From Flavobacteriales bacterium (lineage in GTDB: Bacteria > Bacteroidota > Bacteroidia > UBA10329): a stretch of 37,357 nt of DNA. The notes below the pieces were generated by a model. That model had not been told where the DNA came from and ran no database searches. It saw only the letters and a list, made by a program, of their open reading frames with translations. The stretch's first letter is position 1; each line of letters opens with the position of its first letter. A program made the position numbers and the translations under genes. Below, in pieces: positions 7,981-17,031 of the stretch. Location of the stretch: contig JAIOYP010000040.1 in NCBI GenBank assembly GCA_021741155.1, positions 1-37,357 of the forward strand. The letters are read 5' to 3'.

Positions 7981-9330
7981 ATGAGAAACATACTTCTATT
8001 TCTTCTTTTGGTTACTAGCACGGCTTCGTTTGCGCAGGGTAGTCTCAACATGGATTCACTTTTCAATTGGCAAGACGTATCCTTGATGCCATCAGCAGCT
8101 CATAGCAATACCTATAATGAGATTTGGGGCTACGCTAAGAATGGAAAGGAATATGCAATTATCGGCTCCACGGCAGGCACGCACATCTTTGATGTAACAA
8201 ACCCAGCCACCTCGCACCAAGTGGCTCTTGTGCCAGGAGCAGTTACCGGTTCGCAGGTTGTACACCGCGATTTTCATGATTATGATGATTACCTCTACAT
8301 GGTTTGCGATGAAGGCCCAAGCACTTTGCAGATTATTGACCTCCGTTTTTTGCCCGATTCTGCGCCTATAGTTTATGATAGCGATGCATTGTTTAATCGT
8401 TGTCACAATATCTTCATTGATACAAGTAGCGCACGTATGTATATGTGTGGTGGCTCAAAGTTGTTCGCAGTGTATTCTCTTGCCAACCCAACCGCTCCAA
8501 CTTTATTACTAGACTGTCCGAACGATGTACCGTTTTGGAGCTCAATTGGTTATGTGCATGATGTATATGTGCGCAACGATACTGCATATTGCAATGCTGG
8601 TTGGAACGGCCTCTTTGTAGTGGATTTCACAAACATTGCAGAACCACAAATGATTGGGTCGTTGGATACCTACGTACAGAGTGGCTATAATCATAGTGGT
8701 TGGCTAATGCCCGATGCTCCTTTTTATGCTCTAGCAGATGAAACCCACGGCATGGACATCAAGATTGTTGATGTCTCAGACATGAATAATCTTGAAGTGA
8801 CAGATACTATCGGTTCTAATGTGAATACGAATTCCATTCCGCACAATCTCATCTATAATAATGGATTCCTATACGTCTCCTACTATTTTGATGGCGTGTA
8901 TATGTTTGATTGCAGCAATCCTGCTCATCCCACACTTGCTGGTTTTTACGATACGTCAACAGAACTTCATCAGTATGGCTGGTATCGCGGATGCTGGGGC
9001 GTTTATCCGTTTCTTCCTTCAGGAAACATTCTTGCTTCAGACATGCAGACCGGCCTTTGGGTATTTAAAAACAACCTAATTGCCAGCATAATAGAGGGTG
9101 GAGAAAAGGCTTCGGCTTTTTCCGTTTATCCAAATCCAGTTTCCGAAAGGTTGTTTCTATCAGAACAGTTTGCCAATGCAAGCTTTTATATCGTTGATAT
9201 GACCGGAAAGGTGGCAAGTACAGGAACCACCTCCAATTCTTTAGATGTATCCCATCTTCCGTCAGGGCTATTCACGGTTCTAATTTGGGATGATGGAAAG
9301 GAATTTTCGAAGCGATTCCTGAAACTCTAG
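7981..9330 (+). CDS. Choice-of-anchor B (LVIVD-repeat) protein with T9SS sorting domain
   Basis: A 449-residue secreted protein. Residues 1-19 are a signal peptide (MRNILLFLLLVTSTASFAQ). The body is a beta-propeller of LVIVD-type repeats, seen as recurrent HIFDVTNPA, LQIIDLR, LFVVDFTNIAEP, IKIVDVSDMNN and VYMFDCSNPAHP. The last 75 or so residues form a type A T9SS C-terminal domain (YPNPVSERLF, VDMTGKV, LPSGLFTVLIW, KRFLKL). The protein is therefore predicted to cross the outer membrane through the Por system and be surface-attached or released. The domain order matches the choice-of-anchor B family; ligand unknown. The ATG at 7981 is chosen over 7948 because it starts the signal peptide directly. 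Confidence 0.88.
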   Translation: MRNILLFLLLVTSTASFAQGSLNMDSLFNWQDVSLMPSAAHSNTYNEIWGYAKNGKEYAIIGSTAGTHIFDVTNPATSHQVALVPGAVTGSQVVHRDFHDYDDYLYMVCDEGPSTLQIIDLRFLPDSAPIVYDSDALFNRCHNIFIDTSSARMYMCGGSKLFAVYSLANPTAPTLLLDCPNDVPFWSSIGYVHDVYVRNDTAYCNAGWNGLFVVDFTNIAEPQMIGSLDTYVQSGYNHSGWLMPDAPFYALADETHGMDIKIVDVSDMNNLEVTDTIGSNVNTNSIPHNLIYNNGFLYVSYYFDGVYMFDCSNPAHPTLAGFYDTSTELHQYGWYRGCWGVYPFLPSGNILASDMQTGLWVFKNNLIASIIEGGEKASAFSVYPNPVSERLFLSEQFANASFYIVDMTGKVASTGTTSNSLDVSHLPSGLFTVLIWDDGKEFSKRFLKL

Positions 9331-9441
9331 GTGGACAAAACAGACTTTTATCAGTTTTTTACCTAACCGTGGTCACGGTTTTATACTTGCTTGTTCATTC
9401 TCTTCGTGCCGAATACTAACGCTACATAGAAGAGAGAAGGG

Positions 9442-9837
9442 ATGAGCACGAAAAAAGCACCACGTAAACACATAGATGAATTGCATGCAGACCATCGTCT
9501 GTGGACAAATAACATGAAGTTCTATTTAGATGAACTTACCATTTTCGAGAATCGATTAGGAGAATTGGTGACAAAAAACACCAAGTTGGAAGTTGTTTCT
9601 CGGATTGAGCATTTCCAAAATCAATTCATTCTTCAGAAGGAAGTGGCTGATCAATTGATTAGAAAATGTAAGGATCATGATAAGTTCCTAGCTAATCAAG
9701 CTAAGGCAAATCCAGTGGCTATTGATCACGTACTGTTTGCTGACCACACTAAACTACATGATGAAACCACTACCTACGATAAGTTATACAAGACCTTAAA
9801 AAAGGACTACATGAAGTTCCTTCGTAAGTGGATGTAA
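9442..9837 (+). CDS. Small helical conserved protein of unknown function
   Basis: A 131-residue, charged, entirely soluble protein with no signal peptide. It has heptad-like helices (MKFYLDELTIFENRLGEL, EHFQNQFILQKEVADQL, YDKLYKTLKKDYMKFLRKW) and several His (HIDELHADH, HVLFADHTKLHDE), suggesting a helical bundle. I do not recognise the family beyond resemblance to small Bacteroidota hypothetical proteins. A near-consensus -7 box (TATACTTG, 9382-9389) lies upstream and a strong terminator follows, so it is probably a monocistronic transcript. Confidence 0.75.
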   Translation: MSTKKAPRKHIDELHADHRLWTNNMKFYLDELTIFENRLGELVTKNTKLEVVSRIEHFQNQFILQKEVADQLIRKCKDHDKFLANQAKANPVAIDHVLFADHTKLHDETTTYDKLYKTLKKDYMKFLRKWM

Positions 9838-9894
9838 AAGAAGTTGGCCTCTGGCCGATGTAGTGCGAGGTTGGATGGTACCTCTTGCATTACC

Positions 9895-9927
9895 GCCCTC
9901 TTTCCTTCGGAAAGGGGGCTTTTTTTT
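9895..9927 (+). terminator. Rho-independent terminator after the small helical protein
   Basis: GCCCTCTTTCC (9895-9905) pairs with GGAAAGGGGGC (9909-9919) around a TTC loop: 11 pairs with one T-G wobble, followed by eight T (9920-9927). It lies about 58 bases after the stop at 9837. Confidence 0.88.
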
Positions 9928-9929
9928 GA

Positions 9930-10234
9930 AGGAAGGAGACAAGGGAGAAGGACGTTTTTGCATGCGGCTCTTCCCAAAACTCGGAATTTTGAAAAGGTCT
10001 GCTAGTCTTTTCAGAATATTCTTTTCCGCATCTTTCCCCTAAATACCCAAATTACTAACAGAATATAGTGTCGGTTATCGGAACAAACATCGCGACAATG
10101 AACTATTCAAGGCCTATTATTTTGAACTGCTCCAACGTTTAGGGCAGCAGGTCACCTTTAAACGGGTCAGGGTAATTAATAGGGGAAGTGATTAGATTCG
10201 GAGGCGAGAAAAAGAGCCGATGGATAGGTGTTAT
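9930..10234. other. Gene-poor stretch with an unassigned coding remnant
   Basis: No intact gene. From about 10048 to 10190 one plus frame stays open without a start and reads KLLTEYSVGYRNKHRDNELF, then a run containing AYYFELLQRLGQQVTFKRV, before a stop. The residue use looks like real coding sequence, so this is probably the debris of a gene broken near the IS remnant. I cannot name the family. The remainder shows nothing recognisable. Confidence 0.35.
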
Positions 10235-10796
10235 ATGGAGCGTTTTCTTCCTGAAGAATTACTTGTGCATTTCGAGACAATATCAATACAAAAGAAGGAA
10301 GGAACTCATCCACTAAGTGGGGAGTTGGAGATACACTAGGATGAGAAGAGCCATATCTATCGGGAAGACCAATTGGAATATGAGTCTAAGGACTTCTGTC
10401 CAAGTTCACGGATCCAGGATTTCCCTATAAGCAATGCAGTTTATCTCTGCATTCGCAGACGTATATGGTGGCACAAACGTACAGGTAAACAAGCACGAAA
10501 CGACTTAAATCTGACCACTGATGGCATGCGAAAGACCAGAGATCTGTAAGATTTTTTAAAAGATACTTGTTGAGACACGAGTGGATACCATGAGCCTTAT
10601 CGCCTAGTATTATGGTGTAAACCCTGATATGCTAAGACGACACTATAAGAAAAGGAGTAGCGGATATTATCAATGGATGCAGATGGCACACGCAGACTAA
10701 TACATGCTCTTTGTTGCTAATCTGAGTGTAGATGAGGTCAAGTCTGTCAACTCAAAAATAAAGCTCTTTAGGGCTAACCTTCGTGGTGTTTCCTAG
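10235..10796 (+). pseudogene. Decayed ISAon1-family transposase (N-terminal ORF plus start of second ORF)
   Basis: The frame from ATG 10235 reads ERFLPEELLVHFE, an internal TAG, then SRIQDFPISNAVYLCIRRR, WWHKRTGKQARNDLNL, TTDGMRKTRDL, a TAA, and DFLKDTC to 10573. This is the layout of the ISAon1 N-terminal-region protein (QDFP, the VYLHIRRRRW-type strand, TGK, RDWNL, G-R-T). In another frame from 10590 comes YYGVNPDMLRRHYKK, then YQWMQMAHAD, then a stop, and MLFVANLSVDE, resembling the start of the second ISAon1 ORF up to its first catalytic Asp (SVDE). Several stops interrupt both parts and the rest of the transposase domain is absent, so it is a dead, truncated relic. Family assignment is from remembered motifs. 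Confidence 0.72.
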
Positions 10797-11301
10797 AAAG
10801 TGGCAATCAGCCTCAAAATTATTATTCACTGAATAAATATGAGACCCTTCGTTCCTCAGGGAAACAAACACCTGCCCGCCCGTTCAGGTAGGCACATAGG
10901 ACAGCCAGCTAGTTTCTTTCCCTGAGGAACGAAAGGGCTGTTTTCTATAGCCAATTTACTCTGAGCCATTTACTAGGAGATTATCACCTTCGTGTGGTTA
11001 CCGATACCACTTTCTTCCTCTCTCGCTTGTCTAAACTCCTTTAATCAATTAATTGAGCCGTAATGATAAATCATAGTAAGAATGGTTGCGAATGGCCACT
11101 TTCATTATACTCAGTACTGCTGTTTATTAAAATCCTTAAATCGGATCTCAGGGAGGCAAAGGATGGCTTTTGAGGTTCGCTACTTGCTTCTCTGGGGAAC
11201 GATGAGTTTCATAGAAGTCAGGGTTGTAGAAACCTCAATTGAGTCCGACAGCACGAAACCTTGCCTTGTGTTAGAGTGGTACACAAAGGAGGAATCATTT
11301 T
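10797..11301. other. Gene-poor stretch after the IS remnant
   Basis: No gene could be supported. It holds the inverted-repeat element at 10845-10937. A plus frame of 88 codons (11082-11348) overlaps the end of the phosphatase gene and looks spurious. The remainder shows no promoter, tRNA or protein similarity that I can see; it is probably insertion or deletion scar DNA. Confidence 0.5.
10845..10937. repeat. 93-bp inverted-repeat element with internal CCTGCCCGCCCGTTCAGG core
   Basis: The left arm CCCTTCGTTCCTCAGGG (10845-10861) and right arm CCCTGAGGAACGAAAGGG (10920-10937) are inverted copies differing by one base insertion; similarity continues inward (GAAACAAA against AGTTTCTTT). The core CCTGCCCGCCCGTTCAGG (10871-10888) is a near-copy, inverted, of 28499-28516. 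One arm recurs at 1208-1236. This looks like a non-autonomous dispersed palindrome. Confidence 0.7.
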
Positions 11302-11619
11302 TTAGAAATACCGTGCGGTGGCTTCATCCAATTCTTCAATCAAGCTAGATTCCATGTACTTGTATTCGTCTTCAATATGAAGAACGATGATGCGCAGGTC
11401 GCGTGTAGCGGTTTCAAAGCTTTGCTTCAGAATTTCCTTGTGCTTGTTTTCCATACAAAAGACCACATCGGCCCAAAGCAACATGGGTTCGCTCACTTGT
11501 ATCCTAGCTGTGGAAGACGTTCCTGCAGAGCGCACCACGTGCTCTACGCTTTCACTAAACATGCTTTCAGCCGTTCGGCTTCTATCCTTATTTTCAGTAC
11601 AGACAAATAGAATGTTCAT
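11302..11619 (-). CDS. Low-molecular-weight protein tyrosine phosphatase-like protein
   Basis: A 105-residue cytosolic protein. The N-terminal P-loop VCTENKDRSRTAE has the CX5R(S/T) signature (Cys7, Arg13, Ser14) of low-molecular-weight phosphatases and arsenate reductases. The C-terminal LHIEDEYKYMESSLIEEL resembles the LHIPDDYEYMDPELIE end of the short phosphatase subfamily, so the protein is full length for that group, shorter than the usual 150 residues. It probably dephosphorylates a phosphotyrosine or a small phosphoester; target unknown. Its ATG overlaps the stop of the upstream MOSC gene in an ATGA, so the two are translationally coupled. Confidence 0.8.
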   Translation of the reverse strand: MNILFVCTENKDRSRTAESMFSESVEHVVRSAGTSSTARIQVSEPMLLWADVVFCMENKHKEILKQSFETATRDLRIIVLHIEDEYKYMESSLIEELDEATARYF

Positions 11620-12260
11620 TTACCGAGTTGTGTTTCTTTAATCATTTCTCTGACTCCCTGCGGAAGAACCTGACAATGAATGGCCTTTTCGATACTCTCC
11701 AAATCAGCTTCATTTTTATGATACATGAGAGAGAAGACGGCAGCTATTGTTGGCGATTTTGGCTCAGTAGATATGAGTTTGAGTTCATCTCCAACGTTTA
11801 CAAATCCGGGCTTCATTACTCTAAAATAGACGCCCGAATAAGATAAGTTTATGTACTTCTTCAAAACTGCTTGCGTACCAAAACGAATTCCCAACTTATA
11901 ACAGGGTTGCCGAGGTTGACAAACCTGAATCTCTGCTTCTCCAACTTGGTAGATACTTCCAATATGAATACTGGCTTCATCCAAACCGTCAATGGTCAGA
12001 TTCTCACCAAACATACCCAAGCTCCAATCGGATTTTGGGAATTGCGCTTTCCAATAGGAATAATGATTGGCGCTGTAAGCATAAACCGCCATATCAACTC
12101 CACCGTGGTGTTTCCGGTCCACTACGGCATCATCCACCACGTCTTCTGCTCCTAGATAGATGGCGCCTTCAACAGGATATTTGAAGATACCCGTTTTGAC
12201 TTTCTTGCCACTCCAAGTTACCGTGCGTGCTTCTCCTCTATTGACAGACAGTACTTTCAT
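11616..12260 (-). CDS. MOSC domain-containing protein (YiiM type)
   Basis: A 214-residue protein covering one MOSC domain, the fold of molybdenum-cofactor sulfurase C-termini and YiiM-type molybdenum-dependent reductases. Visible family features are the N-terminal LSVNRGEARTVTW, DRKHHGGVDMAVYAY, SLGMFGENLTIDGLDE and the conserved cysteine stretch CQPRQPCYKLGIRFG (the conserved Cys probably binds sulfur or Mo). YiiM proteins reduce N-hydroxylated compounds; that role here is inferred. It overlaps the phosphatase gene by four bases (ATGA), and both probably form one transcript. Confidence 0.87.
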   Translation of the reverse strand: MKVLSVNRGEARTVTWSGKKVKTGIFKYPVEGAIYLGAEDVVDDAVVDRKHHGGVDMAVYAYSANHYSYWKAQFPKSDWSLGMFGENLTIDGLDEASIHIGSIYQVGEAEIQVCQPRQPCYKLGIRFGTQAVLKKYINLSYSGVYFRVMKPGFVNVGDELKLISTEPKSPTIAAVFSLMYHKNEADLESIEKAIHCQVLPQGVREMIKETQLGK

Positions 12261-12289
12261 TTCCGTTCGATAAATGTAGAGAACGGTTC

Positions 12290-12432
12290 AGGGCAATCGG
12301 GTCTTACCACTAAATATATTGAAAAACATATTTTTCAGCACAGAGACACGGATTTCCTCTGATTTCTCTGATGGACTTCCTTTCATCTGTGAAAAATCTG
12401 TGGAAATCCGTGCATCTGTGGCCTTTTCATGT
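12290..12432. repeat. Dispersed intergenic repeat, copy related to 28394-28577
   Basis: Bases 12290-12357 align with 28394-28461 without gaps (about 56 of 68 identical), starting AGGGCAATCGGGTCTT against AGAGCAATGGGGTCTT and sharing ATTGAAAAACATATTTTT. Beyond that both carry loosely repeated, inverted words such as CACGGATTTCC and GGAAATCCGTG (12352-12362 and 12402-12412), able to fold. No matching right terminus is found at this copy. Confidence 0.65.
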
Positions 12433-12522
12433 CCGTTCTGTCATTAATTCGGATGTTTAGGGAAAGATGCGGATAAGCATATTTTATTAGACGGTTGAGT
12501 TTTATCCCCAACAGCCAATAAT

Positions 12523-12638
12523 TTAAGCATAAAGCTCTTCTTGCTGCTCAGCCACTCGTTTGTCAGAAATATACTGATCGTAGGTCATCAGCTTGTCTAA
12601 GCGGCTTTTCGGTCTGATTTTGATGTAGTTTGCATTTG
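12523..12638 (-). pseudogene. Detached copy of the ABC-F gene 3' end
   Basis: Bases 12523-12600 repeat 13221-13298, the last 26 codons of the ABC-F gene, with 5 mismatches in 78. The frame reads [20 protein letters not shown] and ends EELYA plus stop, identical to the intact protein. Weaker similarity continues about 36 bases (ANYIKIRPKSRL against [13 protein letters not shown]). There is no start codon and no upstream domain, so it is not a gene. Same orientation as the intact gene, with one small gene between them. Confidence 0.85.
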
Positions 12639-12664
12639 ATTAGTTGAATACCGTTCTTGTCGGT

Positions 12665-13213
12665 ATGGAGATAGCCTTGATACGCTTGGTCATTTTATGC
12701 ATCATTTTCGGTTTATTCGGAACTAATTGCTCACTAGCTCAGAGTTCGCTGAATCCTACAGAAAGTGAAGTCAAACAAGAAGAACGTTGGGTAGGTATTT
12801 CGGATACACTCAGTATGGACGAACTTTTGGATGTTGCCGTTAAGTTTTTTGCCGTAACACATATTGATAACGAAGACCGTTTGATAGGTCAGTTATGTGT
12901 AATTGCAAGCGGTCATGCGGTTACCCAACCAAAGCGAGATAAGAAGATTGAGTCCTTCTGTGCAGGTGTCATATATACTCATGTTGAAGATGAAAAGTAT
13001 AATATGTATCAAGAATACACCGATGCATTAAAAAAAGTGAGTACACTTAGCCTCGGGATAAACAAGCAAGAACGCCTTCTGAGAGCACAAGGGGCTCTCT
13101 TTATGCTCATGAAAATGAATCCGAAGCTGAGAGAATTGCTGCGTATGGAATACGAAAAGCAGAAGCATATGCTTCATTTCTATCTTGAAGAAGATATCAC
13201 TCAGCTAGAGTGA
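12665..13213 (+). CDS. Small secreted or membrane-anchored protein of unknown function
   Basis: A 182-residue protein. The ATG at 12665 (MEIALIRLVILCIIFGLFG) gives a hydrophobic segment ending near SLAQS, a plausible signal peptide; an in-frame TTG at 12644 is the less likely start. The mature part is helical and charged (SDTLSMDELLDVAVKFF, EYTDALKKVS, LLRMEYEKQKHML). No known domain is recognised. It is inserted between the ABC-F gene (ending at 13221) and a detached copy of that gene's 3' end (12523-12638), on the opposite strand. That position suggests it arrived as a cassette. Confidence 0.7.
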   Translation: MEIALIRLVILCIIFGLFGTNCSLAQSSLNPTESEVKQEERWVGISDTLSMDELLDVAVKFFAVTHIDNEDRLIGQLCVIASGHAVTQPKRDKKIESFCAGVIYTHVEDEKYNMYQEYTDALKKVSTLSLGINKQERLLRAQGALFMLMKMNPKLRELLRMEYEKQKHMLHFYLEEDITQLE

Positions 13214-13220
13214 GGATTCT

Positions 13221-14948
<1,728 letters not shown>

Positions 14949-14961
14949 CTACCTTTCGGTG

Positions 14962-16080
14962 ATGGTAAGTTCTTTACTTAAAGGTGCGTTCAGCCTTGTG
15001 CTAGCATTGGTTTCAATCTCAGTCTATGCGCAATGCAACGGTCATTCGGAGTTATGTGATAAGCGTTATAATCAGGTGGCCTACCTCACCACACACAATG
15101 CGTTTAATGCGGGCGATGATGGCTTCAACCTGCCAAATCAAACGCATGGACTCACGCAGCAATTGGAAGAAGGCGTTCGTGGATTGATGTTGGATGTATA
15201 TGATGTAAATGGTGTTGCAACGGCCTATCATGGTTATTCTTTTTTGGGAACGGCAACGTTGGCGTCCAATCTTACGGAGATAAAAGATTTTTTGAACGCG
15301 AATCCTAATGAGATTGTCACCATCCTCTTTGAGACCTACATCACTTCAAATATGATGGATACGGTGCTTGCGCAGGTTGGATTGAAGCCGATACAGCATG
15401 TGCAAGTTCTTGGCGAGCCTTGGCCCACCTTACAGGAGATGATTGATTCCGATAAACGATTGGTCGTTTTCTCCGATCACAATAATGCGCAGCCAGGGCA
15501 GGATTGGTATCACTACATGTGGGATTTTGCGGTAGAAACCAACTGGGAGAACCACACTACAAGCGATTTCAGTTGTGATTTTAATCGGGGAGATTCCATT
15601 AACGACCTCTTTATCGTCAATCATTTTTTGTCTGATGCCACGCTTGGGACTGGCGTTTTTGCTCAGGCCCAGATTATCAATCAGTTCGACTATTTTTATA
15701 ATCGGATGAAAGGCTGTCAGCTTGAACAGCAGAAGTTCATCAACTTCCCAACGGTAGATTTTTACGAGGTAGGACAAACCTTGGAGGTGGTTGACTCTTT
15801 GAATGGAATTCTAAGTTCGGTTGGAGTTGCTGATGCTTCTGAATATTCGTTCTCAGTAAGTCCGAACCCAAGCAATGGTATTTTTAAGGTTAAGCTGAAT
15901 ACATCTAATCAAAATTCAACCTATTCCATCTATGATATCAGCGGAAAGCGAATTCTTAATGGAAGCCTTAATCAATCGTTAAACTTGGATTTGAGCAAGA
16001 AGCCTCAGGGATTATATTTCTTGTCCATTACCAATTCCAACGGAACAGAAACCATCAAGTTGGTCAATCTGCCAAACTAA
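14962..16080 (+). CDS. PI-PLC X-domain-like protein with T9SS sorting domain
   Basis: A 372-residue secreted protein. Residues 1-24 are a signal peptide ending VYAQ. The catalytic-like domain (about 30-280) resembles phosphatidylinositol-specific phospholipase C: TTHNAFN with His45, RGLMLDVYDVNG with Asp78, and AYHGYSF with His90, the positions of the two active-site histidines in the family. It ends in a type A T9SS domain (FSVSPNPSNGIFKV, YDISGKRI, KPQGLYFLSI). It would therefore work at the cell surface or outside; activity on phosphoinositides or GPI-type lipids is inferred. ATG 14962 is preferred to the GTG at 14959; TACCTTTC (14950-14957) is a possible -7 box. Confidence 0.87.
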   Translation: MVSSLLKGAFSLVLALVSISVYAQCNGHSELCDKRYNQVAYLTTHNAFNAGDDGFNLPNQTHGLTQQLEEGVRGLMLDVYDVNGVATAYHGYSFLGTATLASNLTEIKDFLNANPNEIVTILFETYITSNMMDTVLAQVGLKPIQHVQVLGEPWPTLQEMIDSDKRLVVFSDHNNAQPGQDWYHYMWDFAVETNWENHTTSDFSCDFNRGDSINDLFIVNHFLSDATLGTGVFAQAQIINQFDYFYNRMKGCQLEQQKFINFPTVDFYEVGQTLEVVDSLNGILSSVGVADASEYSFSVSPNPSNGIFKVKLNTSNQNSTYSIYDISGKRILNGSLNQSLNLDLSKKPQGLYFLSITNSNGTETIKLVNLPN

Positions 16081-16089
16081 GTCGCCAAA

Positions 16090-16160
16090 CTACCTTTTTT
16101 CCCTTTTCTCGTTTTTCCCTTTTCTCTTGTCTCTCGCCCCTCGTCTCCCGTCCCTATCTT
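16090..16160. other. Pyrimidine-rich tract upstream of the DUF72 gene
   Basis: About 70 bases almost wholly C and T on the plus strand, with near-repeats of TTTTCCCTTTTCTC and CTCTCGCCCCTCGTCTCCCG. It ends 7 bases before the ATG at 16167, after TATCTTTC, which resembles a -7 box. It is either low-complexity spacer or part of the promoter. Confidence 0.4.
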
Positions 16161-16166
16161 TCCAGC

Positions 16167-17030
16167 ATGAAATTCGGAAAAGTTGAAGACCCAGGCCTCG
16201 TTGATTTTACAATGCCTGATGACAATCCCGATACCAAACGGGTATTATCAAAAGGAACAGGAAATCCGAGAGTATTTGTTGGGTGCGCCAAGTGGAATAA
16301 GACCGATTTGAAGGGTTTTTATCCAAAGGGAACGAAAGATGAACTGGGCTACTATTCAACCCAATTCAACTGTATCGAATTGAACGCAACCTTTTACCGC
16401 ATTTTTCCAAAAGCACAGTTTGAGAAATGGCGAGAAAAAACACCAGAGAACTTCATATTCTTTCCTAAGGTAGCGCAAAGCGTTAGTCATTGGGGGCGCT
16501 TAAAAGACGTGGAAAGAAAAGTAGCTGAGGTTGTTCATGCCTTTGGAGGGTTAGAGCACAAACTTGGACGTGCGTTTTTACAGATGAAAGAAGATTTTGC
16601 GCCCAAGGATTTTGATCGGGTGGTTAACTTCTGTGAAAATTGGCCAAAGGCCGTTCCCTTGGCAATGGAATTCCGTCATCCAGATTGGTACGGAGATAAG
16701 GTTGTTGCCGAAGAACTCTATCAGCTTCTCGAAACAAACGGCATCTCAAACATTATTACCGACACTGCCGGAAGACGCGACCTTGTGCACATGCGACTCA
16801 CCACACCTAATTGTTTTGTGCGCTACACGGGCGCCAATCATCCTTCAGATTACACCCGTTTGGATGATTGGATTAAGAGATTGGCAACGTGGAAAGAGCA
16901 AGGAATTGAAGAGATTGACTTCTTTATTCATCAAAATGTGGAGCTAGAATCGCCTTTGCTGGCGGCCTATTTCACAGAAAAACTAAACGCTACATTGGGA
17001 ACAGATTTACACGTTCCGCAAACACTTTAA
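16167..17030 (+). CDS. DUF72 (YecE-like) protein
   Basis: A 287-residue cytosolic TIM-barrel protein of the DUF72 family. Visible hallmarks are VFVGCAKWNKTDLKGFYP, YYSTQFNCIELNATFYR, FIFFPKVAQSVSH, LAMEFRHPDWYG and CFVRYTGANHP. The biochemical role of DUF72 proteins is not established. Its stop is one base from the ATG of the cytochrome P450 gene, so the two are almost certainly co-transcribed. Confidence 0.88.
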   Translation: MKFGKVEDPGLVDFTMPDDNPDTKRVLSKGTGNPRVFVGCAKWNKTDLKGFYPKGTKDELGYYSTQFNCIELNATFYRIFPKAQFEKWREKTPENFIFFPKVAQSVSHWGRLKDVERKVAEVVHAFGGLEHKLGRAFLQMKEDFAPKDFDRVVNFCENWPKAVPLAMEFRHPDWYGDKVVAEELYQLLETNGISNIITDTAGRRDLVHMRLTTPNCFVRYTGANHPSDYTRLDDWIKRLATWKEQGIEEIDFFIHQNVELESPLLAAYFTEKLNATLGTDLHVPQTL

Positions 17031-17031
17031 C

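Noticed and set aside
11082..11348. 88-codon plus-strand frame upstream of the phosphatase
   Set aside because: It overlaps the 3' end of the well-supported phosphatase gene, has no recognisable domain or promoter and lies in scar DNA.
12644..13213. Toxin or immunity function for the cassette gene in front of the ABC-F end
   Set aside because: No motif supports it; only a signal peptide and helical character can be seen.
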